Of a DNA stretch of 64,000 nucleotides, positions 37,036 to 47,832 are shown piece by piece. A program made the translations under genes and the position numbers. Numbering within the stretch: position 1 is the stretch's first letter; every line of letters starts with the position of its first letter. Source of the stretch: Gambelia wislizenii (Eukaryota > Chordata > Lepidosauria > Squamata > Crotaphytidae); the NCBI GenBank assembly GCA_030847615.1, contig JAUMIR010000005.1, positions 61,345,001-61,409,000 on the forward strand. Reading direction: 5' to 3'. The notes under the pieces were generated by a model, which was given only the letters and a program-made list of their open reading frames with translations, had not been told where the DNA came from and did no database searches.

Positions 37036-37544
37036 CTCCAGTTTCTTTCATCACTTAAAGTACACACATTCTGTTGTAATGGAGTATGACAGGAACACCA
37101 ACATTACAGGTGTTCAGTATAAATTTGCACAGTATCTCAGCACATATGTAATTAACACACACACATGCACATAAACATACAGAGTTGTCATAAGTTAAGG
37201 ACAGCTTTTTAAAAAAACCTGAATTTTAGAAACCTAAAATTTCATGTTGTTTCACTAGATCAGCCATACAGGCACCATTTTCTGTGTTTGAGGGCTACTT
37301 TCAGTTTTAAGGGAAAAGCAGTTGGAACTGCTATTCAAACTGGATTTCAGCAGCTGTATAATCAAATGTAGTCTGGTGGTTCAACAGAAGTCAAGTGTGA
37401 GAAATGAAGGAGAAGTTCAACTGAGGCTTCAACAATTTTACAGCAACTCCCAGCAGTCCTAGCCAGCATAGCTAATGGTGAAGGACAATGGAAGTTCAAC
37501 AAAATCTGAGGACCACATGATTTCCACACCTGATGTAATACTTG

Positions 37545-37610
37545 CTTAGAAGTAAGTTCCACTAAATTCAGTGGGACTTACTGCCAGCTAAATGTGTTTA
37601 GGACTGTAGT
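37545..37610. repeat. Short repeat with inverted AAGTAAGTTCC/GGGACTTAC
   Basis: AGAAGTAAGTTCCACTAAATT and CAGTGGGACTTACTG face each other. This is the same phrase family as at 6828-6935 and 10540-10605. Confidence 0.45.
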
Positions 37611-37900
37611 TGCAGTATGTGAGCATGTAACTGTCCTTAGCCTCTAGAACCTTTCAAGGCTGATAATATAATAATGTATTCTCTAATGACATTGAGAACT
37701 AGAGGCTGGTAGAACACAACCTGTGCATTCATGAATAGGCAAGAATTTGAATCCGGATTTCTCAGAGATAGTATCAACCTGACACCAGGCAAACACTGGA
37801 AATAAAGGGTGGGTGGAATTAATCAACCAGCGACAAACAAAACAAAACAAAGATTTTCCTTGGTTTTTTTCCAGTCTGTGAGGCCGTGTTCTGGAATAGT

Positions 37901-37943
37901 TTCTGACGTTTCGCCTGCATCTGTGGCTGGCATCTTCAGAGAA
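37901..37943 (-). ncRNA. Hammerhead-ribozyme-like motif in PLE arm (minus)
   Basis: The minus strand reads TTCT, CTGAAGA, TGCC, a 13-nt loop, GGC, GAAA, CGTC, AGAA. These resemble the hammerhead core CUGANGA...GAAA, with TTCT and AGAA pairing as stem I, GCC/GGC as a 3-bp stem II, and self-complementary ACGU as a tiny stem III before C17. An extra U after the first core box makes stem II imperfect. Minimal, dimer-type hammerheads have been described in PLE terminal repeats, so context supports the call. Activity is not shown. Confidence 0.55.
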
Positions 37944-38507
37944 TGGTTGGGTAGTGTGTGTGTGGAGTTTACATGCTGTGAACCCCTGTTGGGGAGTATA
38001 TGTAAATTTGTGTAATTGAATGGTTAGTTTCTGGGTATAGAAATGCAAGGCTCATTAGTGTCTGTTTGGCTAATGGGTGGTTGATGGTCCATTATCTGCT
38101 GGGAATCCTCCTGTCCCTGGGTGGAATTCTTTTGTAAGTGTTGAGTTTTGATTCTGTTGTATTTGATACTTGTTGACACCAGGCCAACAACTATCATGTC
38201 AGAATGCACAGAGAAGCTATTGAAATCCACAAACACCTGGACAACTTCAACAGGAAAGAAGAAACCTTAAAAGTAAACAAAATCTGGCTCCCAGTTTTGA
38301 AATACAATAGAATCAAAACTCAACACTTACAAAAGAATTCCACCCAGGGACAGGGGGATTCCCAGCAGATAATGATCCATCAACCAACCATTAGCCAAAC
38401 AGACACCAATGAGCCTTGCATTTCTATACCCAGAAACTAACCATTCAATTACACAAATTTACATATGCTCACTGCATATAAACTCCACACACACACCTAC
38501 CCAACCA

Positions 38508-38550
38508 TTCTCTGAGGATGCCAGCCACAGATGCAGGCGAAACGTCAGAA
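38508..38550 (+). ncRNA. Hammerhead-ribozyme-like motif in PLE arm (plus)
   Basis: The mirror copy on the plus strand: TTCT (38508-38511), CTGAGGA, TGCC, loop, GGC, GAAA (38539-38542), CGTC, AGAA (38547-38550). The variable seventh base differs (G in place of A), as the core allows, while the stem and GAAACGTC parts are unchanged. Confidence 0.55.
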
Positions 38551-38821
38551 AGAAACTATTCCAGAACATGGCCTCACAGCCTGGAAAAAACCCAAGGAAA
38601 ATCTATGGATGCCAGCCATGAAAGCCTTCGACTTCACATAAAACAAAACAAAAAAACAAAAACTGCTCAGTGCCTACAAGAGATTAAGATCATAGAGGGT
38701 GTTTCCTAGAAAGAGGAAACTATTGACAGAATGAAGAAACTGACTCTACAAAATTACAAGACTTCCTTTTCTATGGAGGCAAGAGGGATGACGTAGCAGC
38801 CGAAACGAAATCCAAGCTCAC

Positions 38822-39213
38822 AAGCTTAGGGAGCTGGGCATGTTTAGTCTGGAGAAGAGAAGGTTGAGAGGGGACATGATAGCCATGTTTAAATATTTGA
38901 AGGGATGTCATACTGAGGATGGAGCAGGCTGTTTTCTGCTGCTCCAGAGACTAGGACACGGAGCAATGGGTTCAAATTACAGGAAAAGAGATTCCACCTA
39001 AACATTAGGAAGAACGTCCTGACAGTAAGAGCTGATTGGAAGTGGAACACACTGCCTCGTAGTGTGGAGGAGTTTCTTTCTTTGGAGGTTTTTAAACAGA
39101 GGCTGGATGGCCATCTGTCAGGAATGGTTTGATTGTGTATTCCTGTATGGCAGGGGTTGGACTGGATGGCCCTTGTGGTCTCTTCCACCTCTATGATTCT
39201 ATGATTCTAACGT
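38822..39213 (+). repeat. CR1 LINE 3' fragment
   Basis: Reads GGAGCTGGGCATGTTTAGTC, GAGGGGACATGATAGCC and so on through TGGATGGCCATCTGTCAGGA to the terminal TATGATTCTATGATTCTAA. Well preserved, 5' truncated to the last 390 bp. Confidence 0.9.
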
Positions 39214-40100
39214 TCTAATGGCAGAAATCTACAAAGGTGTAAGAAGCTTAGAATGCTAGTTAAGATGTGATATGGATTTTTAATTTTTTTTTTTTTTTTT
39301 TGGTGTTTGAGAAGTCTTGGCCCATGCAGATACGTTTCCCATGGTGTTATCAATTTTAGCTGATTCCCAGGGGTGTGATTCCCTTATACTTTAAGGCTGC
39401 TTGAAACAATCACCTGGGAACATTTCACGGATATATTTTTTGTTTTCTTTTTAATATATGATCATTTCTGAGACTGGTGGTGATTGTTTTCTGAGGAAAG
39501 ATGCCTGTGTACATGTGGTTAATACTGTAGTGTTAACTACCAAGGGAAATCCAACTCTTTTTATAGCTGAGCTCAACAGCTATGATCCACTCTCTCTCCA
39601 GGAAAAGGAAGAGGTATATAGAGTGGTGGATGGTTTCAAAGGCTTCTTTCTGAGTTTTACAAGTAAGAGATTACATAGGGAGGGGGGCAGCAGTGAGCAA
39701 CCCAAGGGCAGAGGGGAATCTATACCTTGGGGAAATTAAACCTACATTTCCCAAGGAGTTTGGGAGGTTTCAATGCCTTCCCAACTTCTGCAGAATAGAG
39801 AATCAAAGTGATAGATCTAGAGAACAACAAACTCTGTAACAAATGTTGAGGCAACAGGTTTTACTAGGCTAATTTAAGTTATCCGAAAGTAGCAAAGAAT
39901 CCTAATTCCTCTTTGATTATTATATGATTTCATCTACTCATTCAGTTATAAGCCCATGTAGTTAAGTCAGCCATTCTTTAATAATTATGCCAGTCAGAAT
40001 CCACAAAGACAGTTATGGATGTGTAACCTAGAGTTACACATACGAGACTGTTTCATATTCATGATCCCTACGGATTTCCTAGTGTAGGGGATACAAAGGG
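39214..40100. other. Unannotated intronic sequence
   Basis: A T-rich run lies at 39283-39301. The 93-residue open frame at 39458-39739 has no domain or splice support. Nothing else recognised. Confidence 0.4.
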
Positions 40101-40388
40101 ACTGTGAAATCCCCCCAATCCCCATTTACTGGGCAGTAGCTGTTGTGATCAACAGGGGCCTGTTCCCCTCTCAATCAGGAAGCAGGTGATTGATGTTCCC
40201 ACCCCTCCTTGCATAAGCAACCTCAGGCATAAATGGGGATATCACTGCTTCTACCCGTTGCACCGGAAATCACTTATGGGGTGGGGTAAAACTATCAGTC
40301 AGCTGCTTCCTAATTGACAGGTAACAGACCCTTGCTGCTCACAGCAGCTGCTCCCTGGTAAGTGAGGACTGGGCTGGGAATCACTGTG
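40101..40388. mobile_element. Palindromic MITE-like element
   Basis: Left wording (ACTGTGAAATCC, CAATCCCCATTTACTGGGCA, AATCAGGAAGCAGGTGATTG) is repeated inverted on the right (TCAGTCAGCTGCTTCCTAAT, CTGGTAAGTGAGGACTGGG, AATCACTGT) with scattered mismatches. Flanking GTGTAAC motifs lie at 40021-40027 and 40386-40392. No coding capacity. Confidence 0.55.
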
Positions 40389-40488
40389 TAACTATATATT
40401 TATGGTGTATAAGCATTTGTAACTACCCAAGTGAATTCCGGCCACTGTTTTTGCCATTGCCATCCATGTAATAAGTTGCAAGTTAACA

Positions 40489-40868
40489 GATTTTCCTTGT
40501 TTTTTTTTTCCGGGCTGTGAGGCTGTGTTCTTGAAGAGTTTACTTCTGCCGTTTCACCTGCAAATGAATTCTACTCAGGGACAGGGGGATTTCCAGCCAA
40601 TAATGGGCCATGAACCACCATTAGCCAAACAGACACTAATCCTCCTTGCATATCTATACCCAGAAACTAAGCATTCAAATACACAAATTTACATATACTC
40701 CCCAGCAGGGGTTCTACACGCACTCCTACCCAACCATTCTCTGAAGATGCCAGCCACAGATGCAAGCGAAACATCATAAGTAAACTCTTCCAGAACATGG
40801 CCTCACAGCCTGGAAAGAAACCCAAGGAAAATCTATGGATGCCAGCCATGAAAGCCTTCGACTTCACA
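40489..40868. mobile_element. Penelope-like element terminal pieces, inverted
   Basis: A short minus-orientation end (40489-40560) is joined directly to a plus-orientation end (40561-40868). The right piece ends in GAAAGCCTTCGACTTCACAT exactly like the copy ending at 38640. The two copies share the same family but are more diverged here. Confidence 0.7.
40737..40780 (+). ncRNA. Degenerate hammerhead-like motif
   Basis: The same position in the PLE end as the motif at 38508-38550, but stem II is changed (GGC to AGC), the stem III core ACGU is ACAU, and the AGAA partner of TTCT is lost. It is read as a decayed copy. Confidence 0.4.
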
Positions 40869-40956
40869 TGCAAGTTAACAGTCACAAGTTAAACTATTTT
40901 CCTCTAGTTTTTAAAGAAGATAGTAGATCTTCAGTCTGCTTATCATCACCACAGGA

Positions 40957-41222
40957 TTATTTATTTATTTATTTATACCCCGCTCTTCAGCCACAAGGCT
41001 ATCAAAGCGGCTTACAAATTGTCTTAAGCAATAGCTATTTACACATCTACACTGCATTAAACAGTTTCCAATGTGTGTTAGCTAATTGCCCCCAGAAGCT
41101 GGGTACTCATTTTACCGACCTACGAAAGGATGGAAGGCTGAGTGAACCTTGGAACCCACTGGAATCGAACTTGCAACGTGGTGATTTGTGGTACTGGCAT
41201 TTAACCACTGCGCCACCAGGTT
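40957..41222 (-). mobile_element. tRNA-derived SINE with L2-like tail, copy 2
   Basis: On the minus strand it begins with CCTGGTGGCGCAGTGGTTAA, a good tRNA A-box, followed by a B-box (GCAAGTTCGATTCCAG), the AGCCTTCCATCCTTTCGTAG core and GCGGGGTATAAATAAATAAA at the tail. This is the more complete of two copies in the window. Confidence 0.85.
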
Positions 41223-42129
41223 AACTACATTATGAAATATTCTAAAGCTGCTGGTGGGTCTTGCCTCAGATTCATTCATGCATCTATTGGGAAAAAAATA
41301 CTATATATGATAAGGGTACAAATACACAGTTGAAAGGCATTGTTTTAATACAATATTGAAGCTGCACACACATAAAGTGATCCATGATGTATTTTTTATT
41401 ATTGCAAACTGCCATGGGATCATTTGATAAAGGTAAAGTATAACTAAAATACAAACAAAACTGGGGCAAATTTGGTCGAGTGGTTTTTTGTGCAAAGTCC
41501 TACAGAAAAAAGGCATCCAAACTGTGTGACACAAGACTGAGCCCACAGAGAAAGAAGACGGGTACAACTTGTGTTCTAAAGTGAGAATCCTGCTGGTGAC
41601 ATGCTAAGTTGTGCTATACATGCAGAATGGCTTTTTTTGGACAATGCAGAACAGATGTATCCAGCTGATGGTGGTGGTAGTGGACTTTTGCATGCAGAGC
41701 TGTTGCAGATATGCAATAATGCACATAGCTTAGACTGTCAATGGGCATTAGCCACTGCATATTGTGCAATGAGGTGATAGCTATGCACATTCACCATTTC
41801 TCATATATTGTGCTATGGTGGTATTCAGCATAGGGACTGTGTAGTGCTAGCGTAGCCTAAATCCACTAGTGAATATTTACGCCATGCTGAGATAACAGGA
41901 TCTCCACCTAAAAGTACCTCCCATTTGTTCAGTATATATGAAATTAACAACTGCTCTTTCATTTGAAAATAAGCTATTCTGGTGTAACCTCTTCCTTCTG
42001 AGATTTCTTTCCTTCATGTGGCCAGATCCCCTCAATCTTTCTAATTAAGGCACAATCACACCCGGTTCTGATTCCTACAGTTTGAGTGCAAGATAACAAC
42101 CCTAATCTTTTCAATATGCTACAGCTATT

Positions 42130-42957
42130 TACTGGTTGTTGTGGTAAGTCCTCCAATGTAAACAGAAAAACCAAGTGTATTGTTGCACCTTAAAGCCAAG
42201 GGGGCTTCCCAGCCTTCCCGGCTGGGCCTTTTGTAGCCCAGCCAGTGCCCCGAGTCCCATCGGAAGCCTCCACGGCTGCATGGCCCAGCATGGGGGCTGC
42301 CATCTTCGCTTCTTCTTCCCAGCATGCTTCGCGGCCAGGAGGAAGGATGTGAAACAGCTGGCCAATCAGGGTGAACTTCCCTTGCCCTGAATGGTTGTTG
42401 CCTGGTGGGGGGAGGAACTTCCAGCCACGCTTCTGGCATGGCTGGTTGATGCGGGCTCTGCATCAGGGGGCTGGTATAAAAGCTGGCCCCTGGTGTAGAC
42501 TCCGCAGTCGGCTCCGAGGAGCTGAAGACCCACCCAATCTCCATTAGGGGAAGTCAGGTTTTGTGTATCTTATGCATGTATCATTTAGTTGCAATTTGCT
42601 AGGCAGATGGCATGGGCCCTGATCTGGGTAAGCAGGCAATAAGGGGTCTCCGTCAAGTTCAAGTTCAAGTCCAAGTTTATGGAGACACCTTTTTAAACAA
42701 CCTTGCTTTGCAGGGGAGGAGAGAGTGTCAAGCAGGGCGGCTTGGCCAAGGCTCTCTCCTCTAAGAGTGGGTCGGTAGCAACCAACAACCGTCCATTGCC
42801 AAAATAGGGTTGGGCAATGAAGGGATCTGGACCCATGTGATAGTGCCAACCATTTGCAGCCATTAGCAAGTTGCGGCCTTTTATTGCCAATATTCAACAT
42901 ACTAATCTATACCTAATCCCTTATGTTTATCATGTACTCAATACATTTTGTTAAGAC
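42130..42957 (+). promoter_or_regulatory. GC-rich LTR-like segment with TATA box
   Basis: A GC-rich island-like block in an AT-rich region. TATAAAAG at 42475-42482 sits about 30 bp before ACTCCGCAG and the CGGCTCCGAGGAGC region, a good core-promoter spacing on the plus strand. A short direct repeat (TTCAAG three times) lies at 42657-42676. It abuts an L1 fragment. It may be a solo LTR, but clear TG/CA ends and target duplications were not found. Confidence 0.35.
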
Positions 42958-43140
42958 AGCTTGGCATTATTTGTAAAAGAGAAAAAATTAGAAGTAAGAT
43001 TAAAAAGTAATATTAAGTATTTAGGAATAAATATTACAAAAGATTTAAAAGAATTAGAAGAGAAAAATATTATGGTATTAAGGATAGAAATGGAAAAAGA
43101 AGTTGGAAGAATATAAATATATTCAACTATCATGGTTCGG
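42958..43140 (+). repeat. L1 LINE ORF2 fragment, left part
   Basis: The plus strand encodes KEKKLEVRLKSNIKYLGINI and TKDLKELEEKN, the L1 ORF2 region just after the reverse transcriptase. It is interrupted by the CR1 insertion and resumes at about 46080. Confidence 0.8.
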
Positions 43141-43150
43141 AATCATAGAA

Positions 43151-43718
43151 TCACAGAATTGCAGAGTTGGAAGAGACCACGAGGGCCATCCAGTCCAACC
43201 CCCTGCCACGCAGGAAATCTTGATCAAAGCATCCCCGACAGATGGCCATCCAGCCTCTGTTTAAAGACCTCCAAGGAAGGAGACCCACCACGCTCTGAGG
43301 GAGTGTGTTCCACTGCCTAACAGCTCTGACTGTCAAAAAGTTCCTCCTAATGTTGAGGTGGAATCTCTGTTCCTGGAGCTTGCATCCATTGCTCCGTGTT
43401 CCAGTCTCTGGAGCAGCAGAAAACATGCCTGCTCCATCCTCAATGTGATACCCCTTCAAATACTTAAACAGGGCTATCATATCGCCTCTTAACCGTCTTT
43501 TTTCCAGGCTAAACATATCCAGCTCCCTAAGTCTCTCTTCATAAGGCATGGTTTCCAGACCTTTCACCATTTTAGTTGCCCTTCTCTGGACACGCTCCAA
43601 TTTGTCAATATCCTTTTTGAATTGTGGTGCCCAGAACTGGACACAGTATTCTAGGTGAGGTCTGACCAAGGCAGAATAGAGCAGCACTGTTACTTCCCTT
43701 GATCTAGACACAATACTT
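43151..43718 (-). pseudogene. CR1 ORF2 C-terminus
   Basis: Encodes [60 protein letters not shown] and [20 protein letters not shown], then a tail frame to 43151. The open reading from 43774 includes codons from the inserted repeat, so the CR1 part starts at about 43718. Confidence 0.85.
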
Positions 43719-43874
43719 GATAATAAATAATAATAATAATAAAATTTATTTATATCCCGCCCCTCTGCGAGCAATTGGGGCAGCTTACAACAATAAGATA
43801 GTACACAGTATAAAACAACTCAAAATCCCTTCCCCCCCTTAAAACATTATTAAATAAATAATAATAAAATACTT
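43719..43874 (-). mobile_element. 149-bp retroposon inserted in CR1
   Basis: Inserted sequence 43719-43867 with AATACTT duplicated on both sides (43712-43718 and 43868-43874). On the minus strand it ends in GGGGCGGGATATAAATAAA followed by ATT repeats, an L2-type tail used by SINEs. Removing it restores continuous CR1 reading across CIDRS/IVSRS. Confidence 0.8.
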
Positions 43875-44014
43875 CTATCAATGCAGCCCAAAATCGCATT
43901 GGCCTTTTTAGGTGCCGCATTAGACTTTTGACTCATGTTCAACTTGTGGTCTACAAGGACTCCTAGATCCCTTTCGCATGTAGTCTCATTCAGCCAGGTC
44001 TCCCCCATCCTGTA

Positions 44015-45082
44015 TCAATGCATTACATTTTTCCGCCCTAAATGCAGTACTTTACATTTCTCCGTATTGAATTCCATTTTGTTAGCTTTGGCCCAGCTCT
44101 CCAGTCTATCCAGCTCATTTTGAATTTTGATCCTGTCCTCTAGGGTATTAGCTACTCCTCCCAATTTGGTGTCATCTGCAAATTTGATAAGTATGCCCCT
44201 AATTCCCTCATCCAAGTCATTGATAAAGATGTTGAATAGCACTGGGCCCAGGACCGAACCTTGTGGCACCCCACTGGTCACATCTTTCCAAGACGAAAAG
44301 GAGCCACTGCTGAGCACCCTTTGGGTTCGGCCGGTCAACCAGTTACAAATCCATTGAACAGTTAACTTGTCTAGCCCATATTTCACAAGCTTGTTTGCAA
44401 GAATGTCATGGGGAATCTTGTCAAAGGCCTTATTGAAATCAAGGTATACGATATCCACAGTGTTCTCTTCATCTACCAAGCTGGTCATTTTATCAAAAAG
44501 AGAGATCAGATTAGTCTGGCATGACTTGTTTCTCTGAAACCCATGTTGACTTTTTGTGATTATGGCATTGCCTTCTAAATGTTCACAGACTCTCTGTTTA
44601 ATGATCTGCTCTAGAACCTTCCCTGGTATTGATGTCAGACTAACTGGACGATAATTGTTGGGATCTTCTTTTCCCCCCTTTTTGAAGATGGGGACAACGT
44701 TTGCCCTCCTCCAGTCTGCTGGGACTTCTCCTGTTCTCCAGGAGTTCTCAAAGATTATTGCCAATGGCTCTGAGATTACATTTGCCTGCTCTTTTAATAC
44801 TCTTGGATGTAGTTCATCTGGTCCTGGAGATTTAAATTCATTTAGTTTAAGAAGGTATTCCTGTACTACCTCTTTGCTTATTCTGTGCTGGATTTCCCCT
44901 ATTGTGTCCTCTGTTCCTTTACCCTCAGGTTGGTTCCCCTTTTCCTTTTCTGAAAACACTGAGGCAAAGAAGGTGTTGAGTAATTCTGCCTTTTCTCTGT
45001 CCCCTGTTAGCATTTTACCATCTTCTGCGCATAGCGGCCCTACCATTTCCTTCTTCCTCCTTTTGCTGCGGACAAACCCCAC
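44015..45082 (-). pseudogene. CR1 ORF2 reverse transcriptase
   Basis: A 355-residue open frame. Motifs in order: [60 protein letters not shown] (first catalytic Asp), [20 protein letters not shown], and the active-site FADDTKLGG. The catalytic residues look unchanged. The frame is joined upstream to the endonuclease only through a frameshift in a C-run at about 45080-45086, and it ends at a stop near 44012 before the C-terminal part. Confidence 0.92.
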
Positions 45083-45210
45083 CCCCCCTTTTTATTGTTC
45101 TTAACCTCTCTAGCAAGCCTGAGCTCATTCTGCACTTTAGCTTTTCTGACTTTACTCCTACACGTGTTCGCTATCTGTTTGAATTCTTCTTTGGTGATTT
45201 CTCCCTTTTT

Positions 45211-46079
45211 CTATTTACTATACATGTTCCGCTTAAAACTTAGCTCCGTTGAAATTTTTTTAGTCATCCATCCTGGTTTCTTGAGACACCTCCCATTTTT
45301 CTTCCTCAATGGTACTATTTGAAATTGTGTCTTCAGTATCTCCCTTTTGAGAAAGTCCCATCCACCTTGAGGTGTCTTCTCTTTTAGTATTTCTGACCAT
45401 GGGATCACCCCCAGTATTTCCCTGAGTTTATTGAAATCAGCTCTCCTAAAGTCGAGAATGCGTGTCTGACTATGCCTGGCTTCTCCTTTCCATTGTATAA
45501 CAAACTCCAGGAGAACATGATCACTCTCACCTAAGGATCCCACCACTTGCACCCCATTAACCAGGTCATCCCTGTTGGTTAGGATCAGATCTAAAATAGC
45601 TGACCCCCTTGTTGCCTCTTCCACCTTTTGGACCATGAAATTGTCTTCCAGGCAAGTAAGGAATTTGCTAGACCTTGAAGTTTTAGTTGAGTTAGATTTC
45701 CAGCAAATATCAGGATAGTTGAAGTCAGCCATCACTACTACATCTCTCCTTTCTGCGTGTGTGTTCATCTGTTCTAGAAAGGCATCATCCAGTTCTTCCG
45801 TCTGACTTGGGGGTCTGCAGTAGAGTCCCACAATAACATCCCTGTTGTTTCCCTCCCCTTTAATTTTTATCCAGATGCTCTCCACCTGGCTTCCAGTATT
45901 GATGTCATGGATTTCTTCACTGGTGTAAATATCCCTGACATATAATGCTATTCCTCCTCCTTTCCTGTTTGGCCTGTTTCTCTTATAAAGGTTATACCCC
46001 TCTAATCCTACATTCCAATCATGAGACTCATCCCACCAGGTTTCAGTAATGTCTATTATATCATACTTGCTTTGTAGTG
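45211..46079 (-). pseudogene. CR1 ORF2 endonuclease (N-terminally truncated)
   Basis: The apurinic-type endonuclease domain that nicks target DNA. Visible motifs: ITETWWDESHDWNVGLEGY, GGGIALYVRD, ESIWIKIKG, VIVGLYCRPP, VVVMADFNYPDICW, and the terminal LGESDHVLLEFVI with the SDH catalytic set. It ends at a TAG near 45210; coding wording continues in the same frame to about 45085. The start codon at 46278 belongs to flanking L1 DNA, so the true CR1 part begins at about 46079. Confidence 0.9.
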
Positions 46080-46958
46080 CTAGAGTAGCTTTAGTTAAAA
46101 TGAAAATATTACCTAAAATAATTTTTTTGTTTAGAACGTTACCAATAAAAATATCAGAAGTAGAACTGAAAAAATGGAAAAATATGTTGGATAAATATTG
46201 TAATGGAGGGAAAAGGACAAGATTAAATAAATTATTTTGGTATATATCACACAAGGAGGGAGGACCTGGCCTTCCCAATATAAAAGGATATTACGAAGCT
46301 AATCAATTGAGATATGTTATAGAAGGAATTGTAGGACAGGGAGATTTATAATGGTTAGAGATAGATATAGGGAGGACAGATAAGAGAATATGGAATATAT
46401 TTTTTGGTAATTTTACAAAACAGTAAATTAAAGGAATTGAGAACCCATTTCTGCAAAATATATGGGAAATATGGTATAAATATAAGAAAGAATTTTTGCC
46501 TATTGATTCAGTTTTAACACCGGTTATGATGGAAAAAACATTCCCAAATAATTTGAAGGAAAACATGGGAAAGAATTAAAGAAAAGAGGACTAGACAAAA
46601 TAGAGAGATGGATAGGATGGATGAGTGAGAAAGGGAGTATAAGAGAGAAATTATATGGAATGAAAATGTCATGGTTTAATTGAATACAGTTAGAACAATG
46701 GATTAAAAATTGAAAAAAGAATCATAAAGAAACAAGGGAGTTCACAAAATTTGAAAATTTGGTGGAAAAAGGTGAAAAGATGGATAATAATGAAAGTTTG
46801 AAAGGTATTTATTACAAGTGAATTATATAAAATATTGATAAAAAATAAGGATAAAAAAGACAGAGGAAAATATTTAAGGAGAATATGGGAGGAAGATTTG
46901 AAAAAAAATGGCGATCATGAATGGGATAACATTTGGAAACAAAGACAACTAAAAAATA
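46080..46958 (+). repeat. L1 LINE ORF2 fragment, right part
   Basis: The plus strand encodes ALVKMKILPKIIFLFRTLPI, then GGPGLPNIKGYYEANQLRYV, typical of the L1 ORF2 C-terminal region, with later coding wording broken by stops to about 46950. It continues the fragment at 42958-43140 after the CR1 insertion. Confidence 0.85.
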
Positions 46959-46959
46959 A

Positions 46960-47575
46960 AGTCGTCCCTCCACATTTGCAGGGGTTAGGGTCTTGAAACC
47001 CCCGCGAATGAGGAAAAAACCACGAATAAAAAGGGCTCCTGCTGTGCCCCCCCCCGTGAGGGAGTCTGGCCAGCCTCTCCCCGGCCTTCCTGAGGGGACT
47101 CCGGGCCTTAGAAGCCCTGGAGCCGCCTCTGAAAGGCCGGGGAAGGCAGCGGGAAGGGAGGGAGGGAGGGAAGCTGCCTGGCCTCTGCCTGGCCTTCCCG
47201 AGGGGACTCCGGACCTTAGAAGCCCTGGAGCCCCCTCACGAAGTCCGGGGTATGGCAACGTGCGGGAGGGACTGAAGCTGCCCGGCCTCTCCCCGGCCTT
47301 TCTGATGGGACTCTGGGGCTTAGAAGCCCCGGAGCCGCCTCTGGAAGGCTGGGGAAGGCAGCGGGAGGGAGGGAGGGAAGCTACCCGGCCTCTCTCCTGC
47401 CTTCCTGAGGGGACTCCGGGCCATAGAAGCCCCGGAGCCCCCTGAGGAAGGCCAGGGAAGGCAGCGGATAGGAGTGAGGGAAGCTGCCCGATCTCTCCAC
47501 AGCCTTTCTGAGGGGACTCCGGGGCTTAGAAGCCCCGGAGCCCCTGCAGGAAGGCCAGGGAAGGCAGCGGGTGTG
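46960..47575. mobile_element. Tigger-like left end with GC-rich tandem array
   Basis: Begins with GTCGTCCCTCCACATTTGC and GGGTTAGGGTCTTGAAACCC, the same terminal wording as the other Tigger-like MITEs here. The rest is about five GC-rich units of roughly 105 bp (each with GAGGGGACTCCGG, TTAGAAGCCC and GGAGCC). A matching right end was not found. Two long open frames across the array (46993-47445 plus, 46812-47258 minus) are by-products of its periodicity. Confidence 0.6.
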
Positions 47576-47832
47576 GCCCCAAGTCTCCAATCATTGTCCA
47601 CCCCTGTGGTGTGAGAACAGGTACAAATCTGTTTGCACTGTGTCCACATCCTCTCACAGTTCCAGTGGGTATCTAACAAATAGGAAACTAATGCAAACTA
47701 TGGGTTTGGTTTTTGGTTTTTCTTGCAGGCACTTTCTCTAGTTCACTTACTCTCTGCTGTTCATACACAGAACATAGGTTACGCTCTGTGAGGGGACTCT
47801 TCCTTTTACATTTAAGCAAAACACTATGGCTA

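Larger units (their letters stand above)
37850..38640. mobile_element. Penelope-like element, two copies head-to-head
   Basis: The left arm (about 37850-38165) and right arm (about 38298-38640) are inverted copies. Outer ends carry the GATTTTCCTTGG / CCAAGGAAAATC wording, then hammerhead-like motifs. The spacer at 38195-38297 encodes, on the plus strand, MHREAIEIHKHLDNFNRKEE followed by KVNKIWLPVLK, which matches the C-terminal end of PLE endonuclease proteins. PLEs often insert with inverted partial copies. Only the last coding part is left, so this is a remnant. Confidence 0.75.
43141..46079 (-). mobile_element. CR1 LINE, nearly intact ORF2, inserted in an L1
   Basis: About 2.9 kb on the minus strand, running from inside the endonuclease domain to the 3' tail at 43141. 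The 5' end begins at KYDIIDITETWWDESHDWN, so the first part of the endonuclease, ORF1 and the 5' UTR are missing. The open frames are long and the lesions few: one stop near 45210, one frameshift in a C-run near 45080, one stop near 44012, and a 149-bp insertion. This suggests a young CR1. It splits an L1 fragment whose two halves match in order and strand. Confidence 0.9.

Noticed and set aside
46812..47445. Long proline/glycine-rich open frames on both strands
   Set aside because: They follow the ~105-bp GC-rich tandem units and exist on both strands, which is typical of repeat artefacts.
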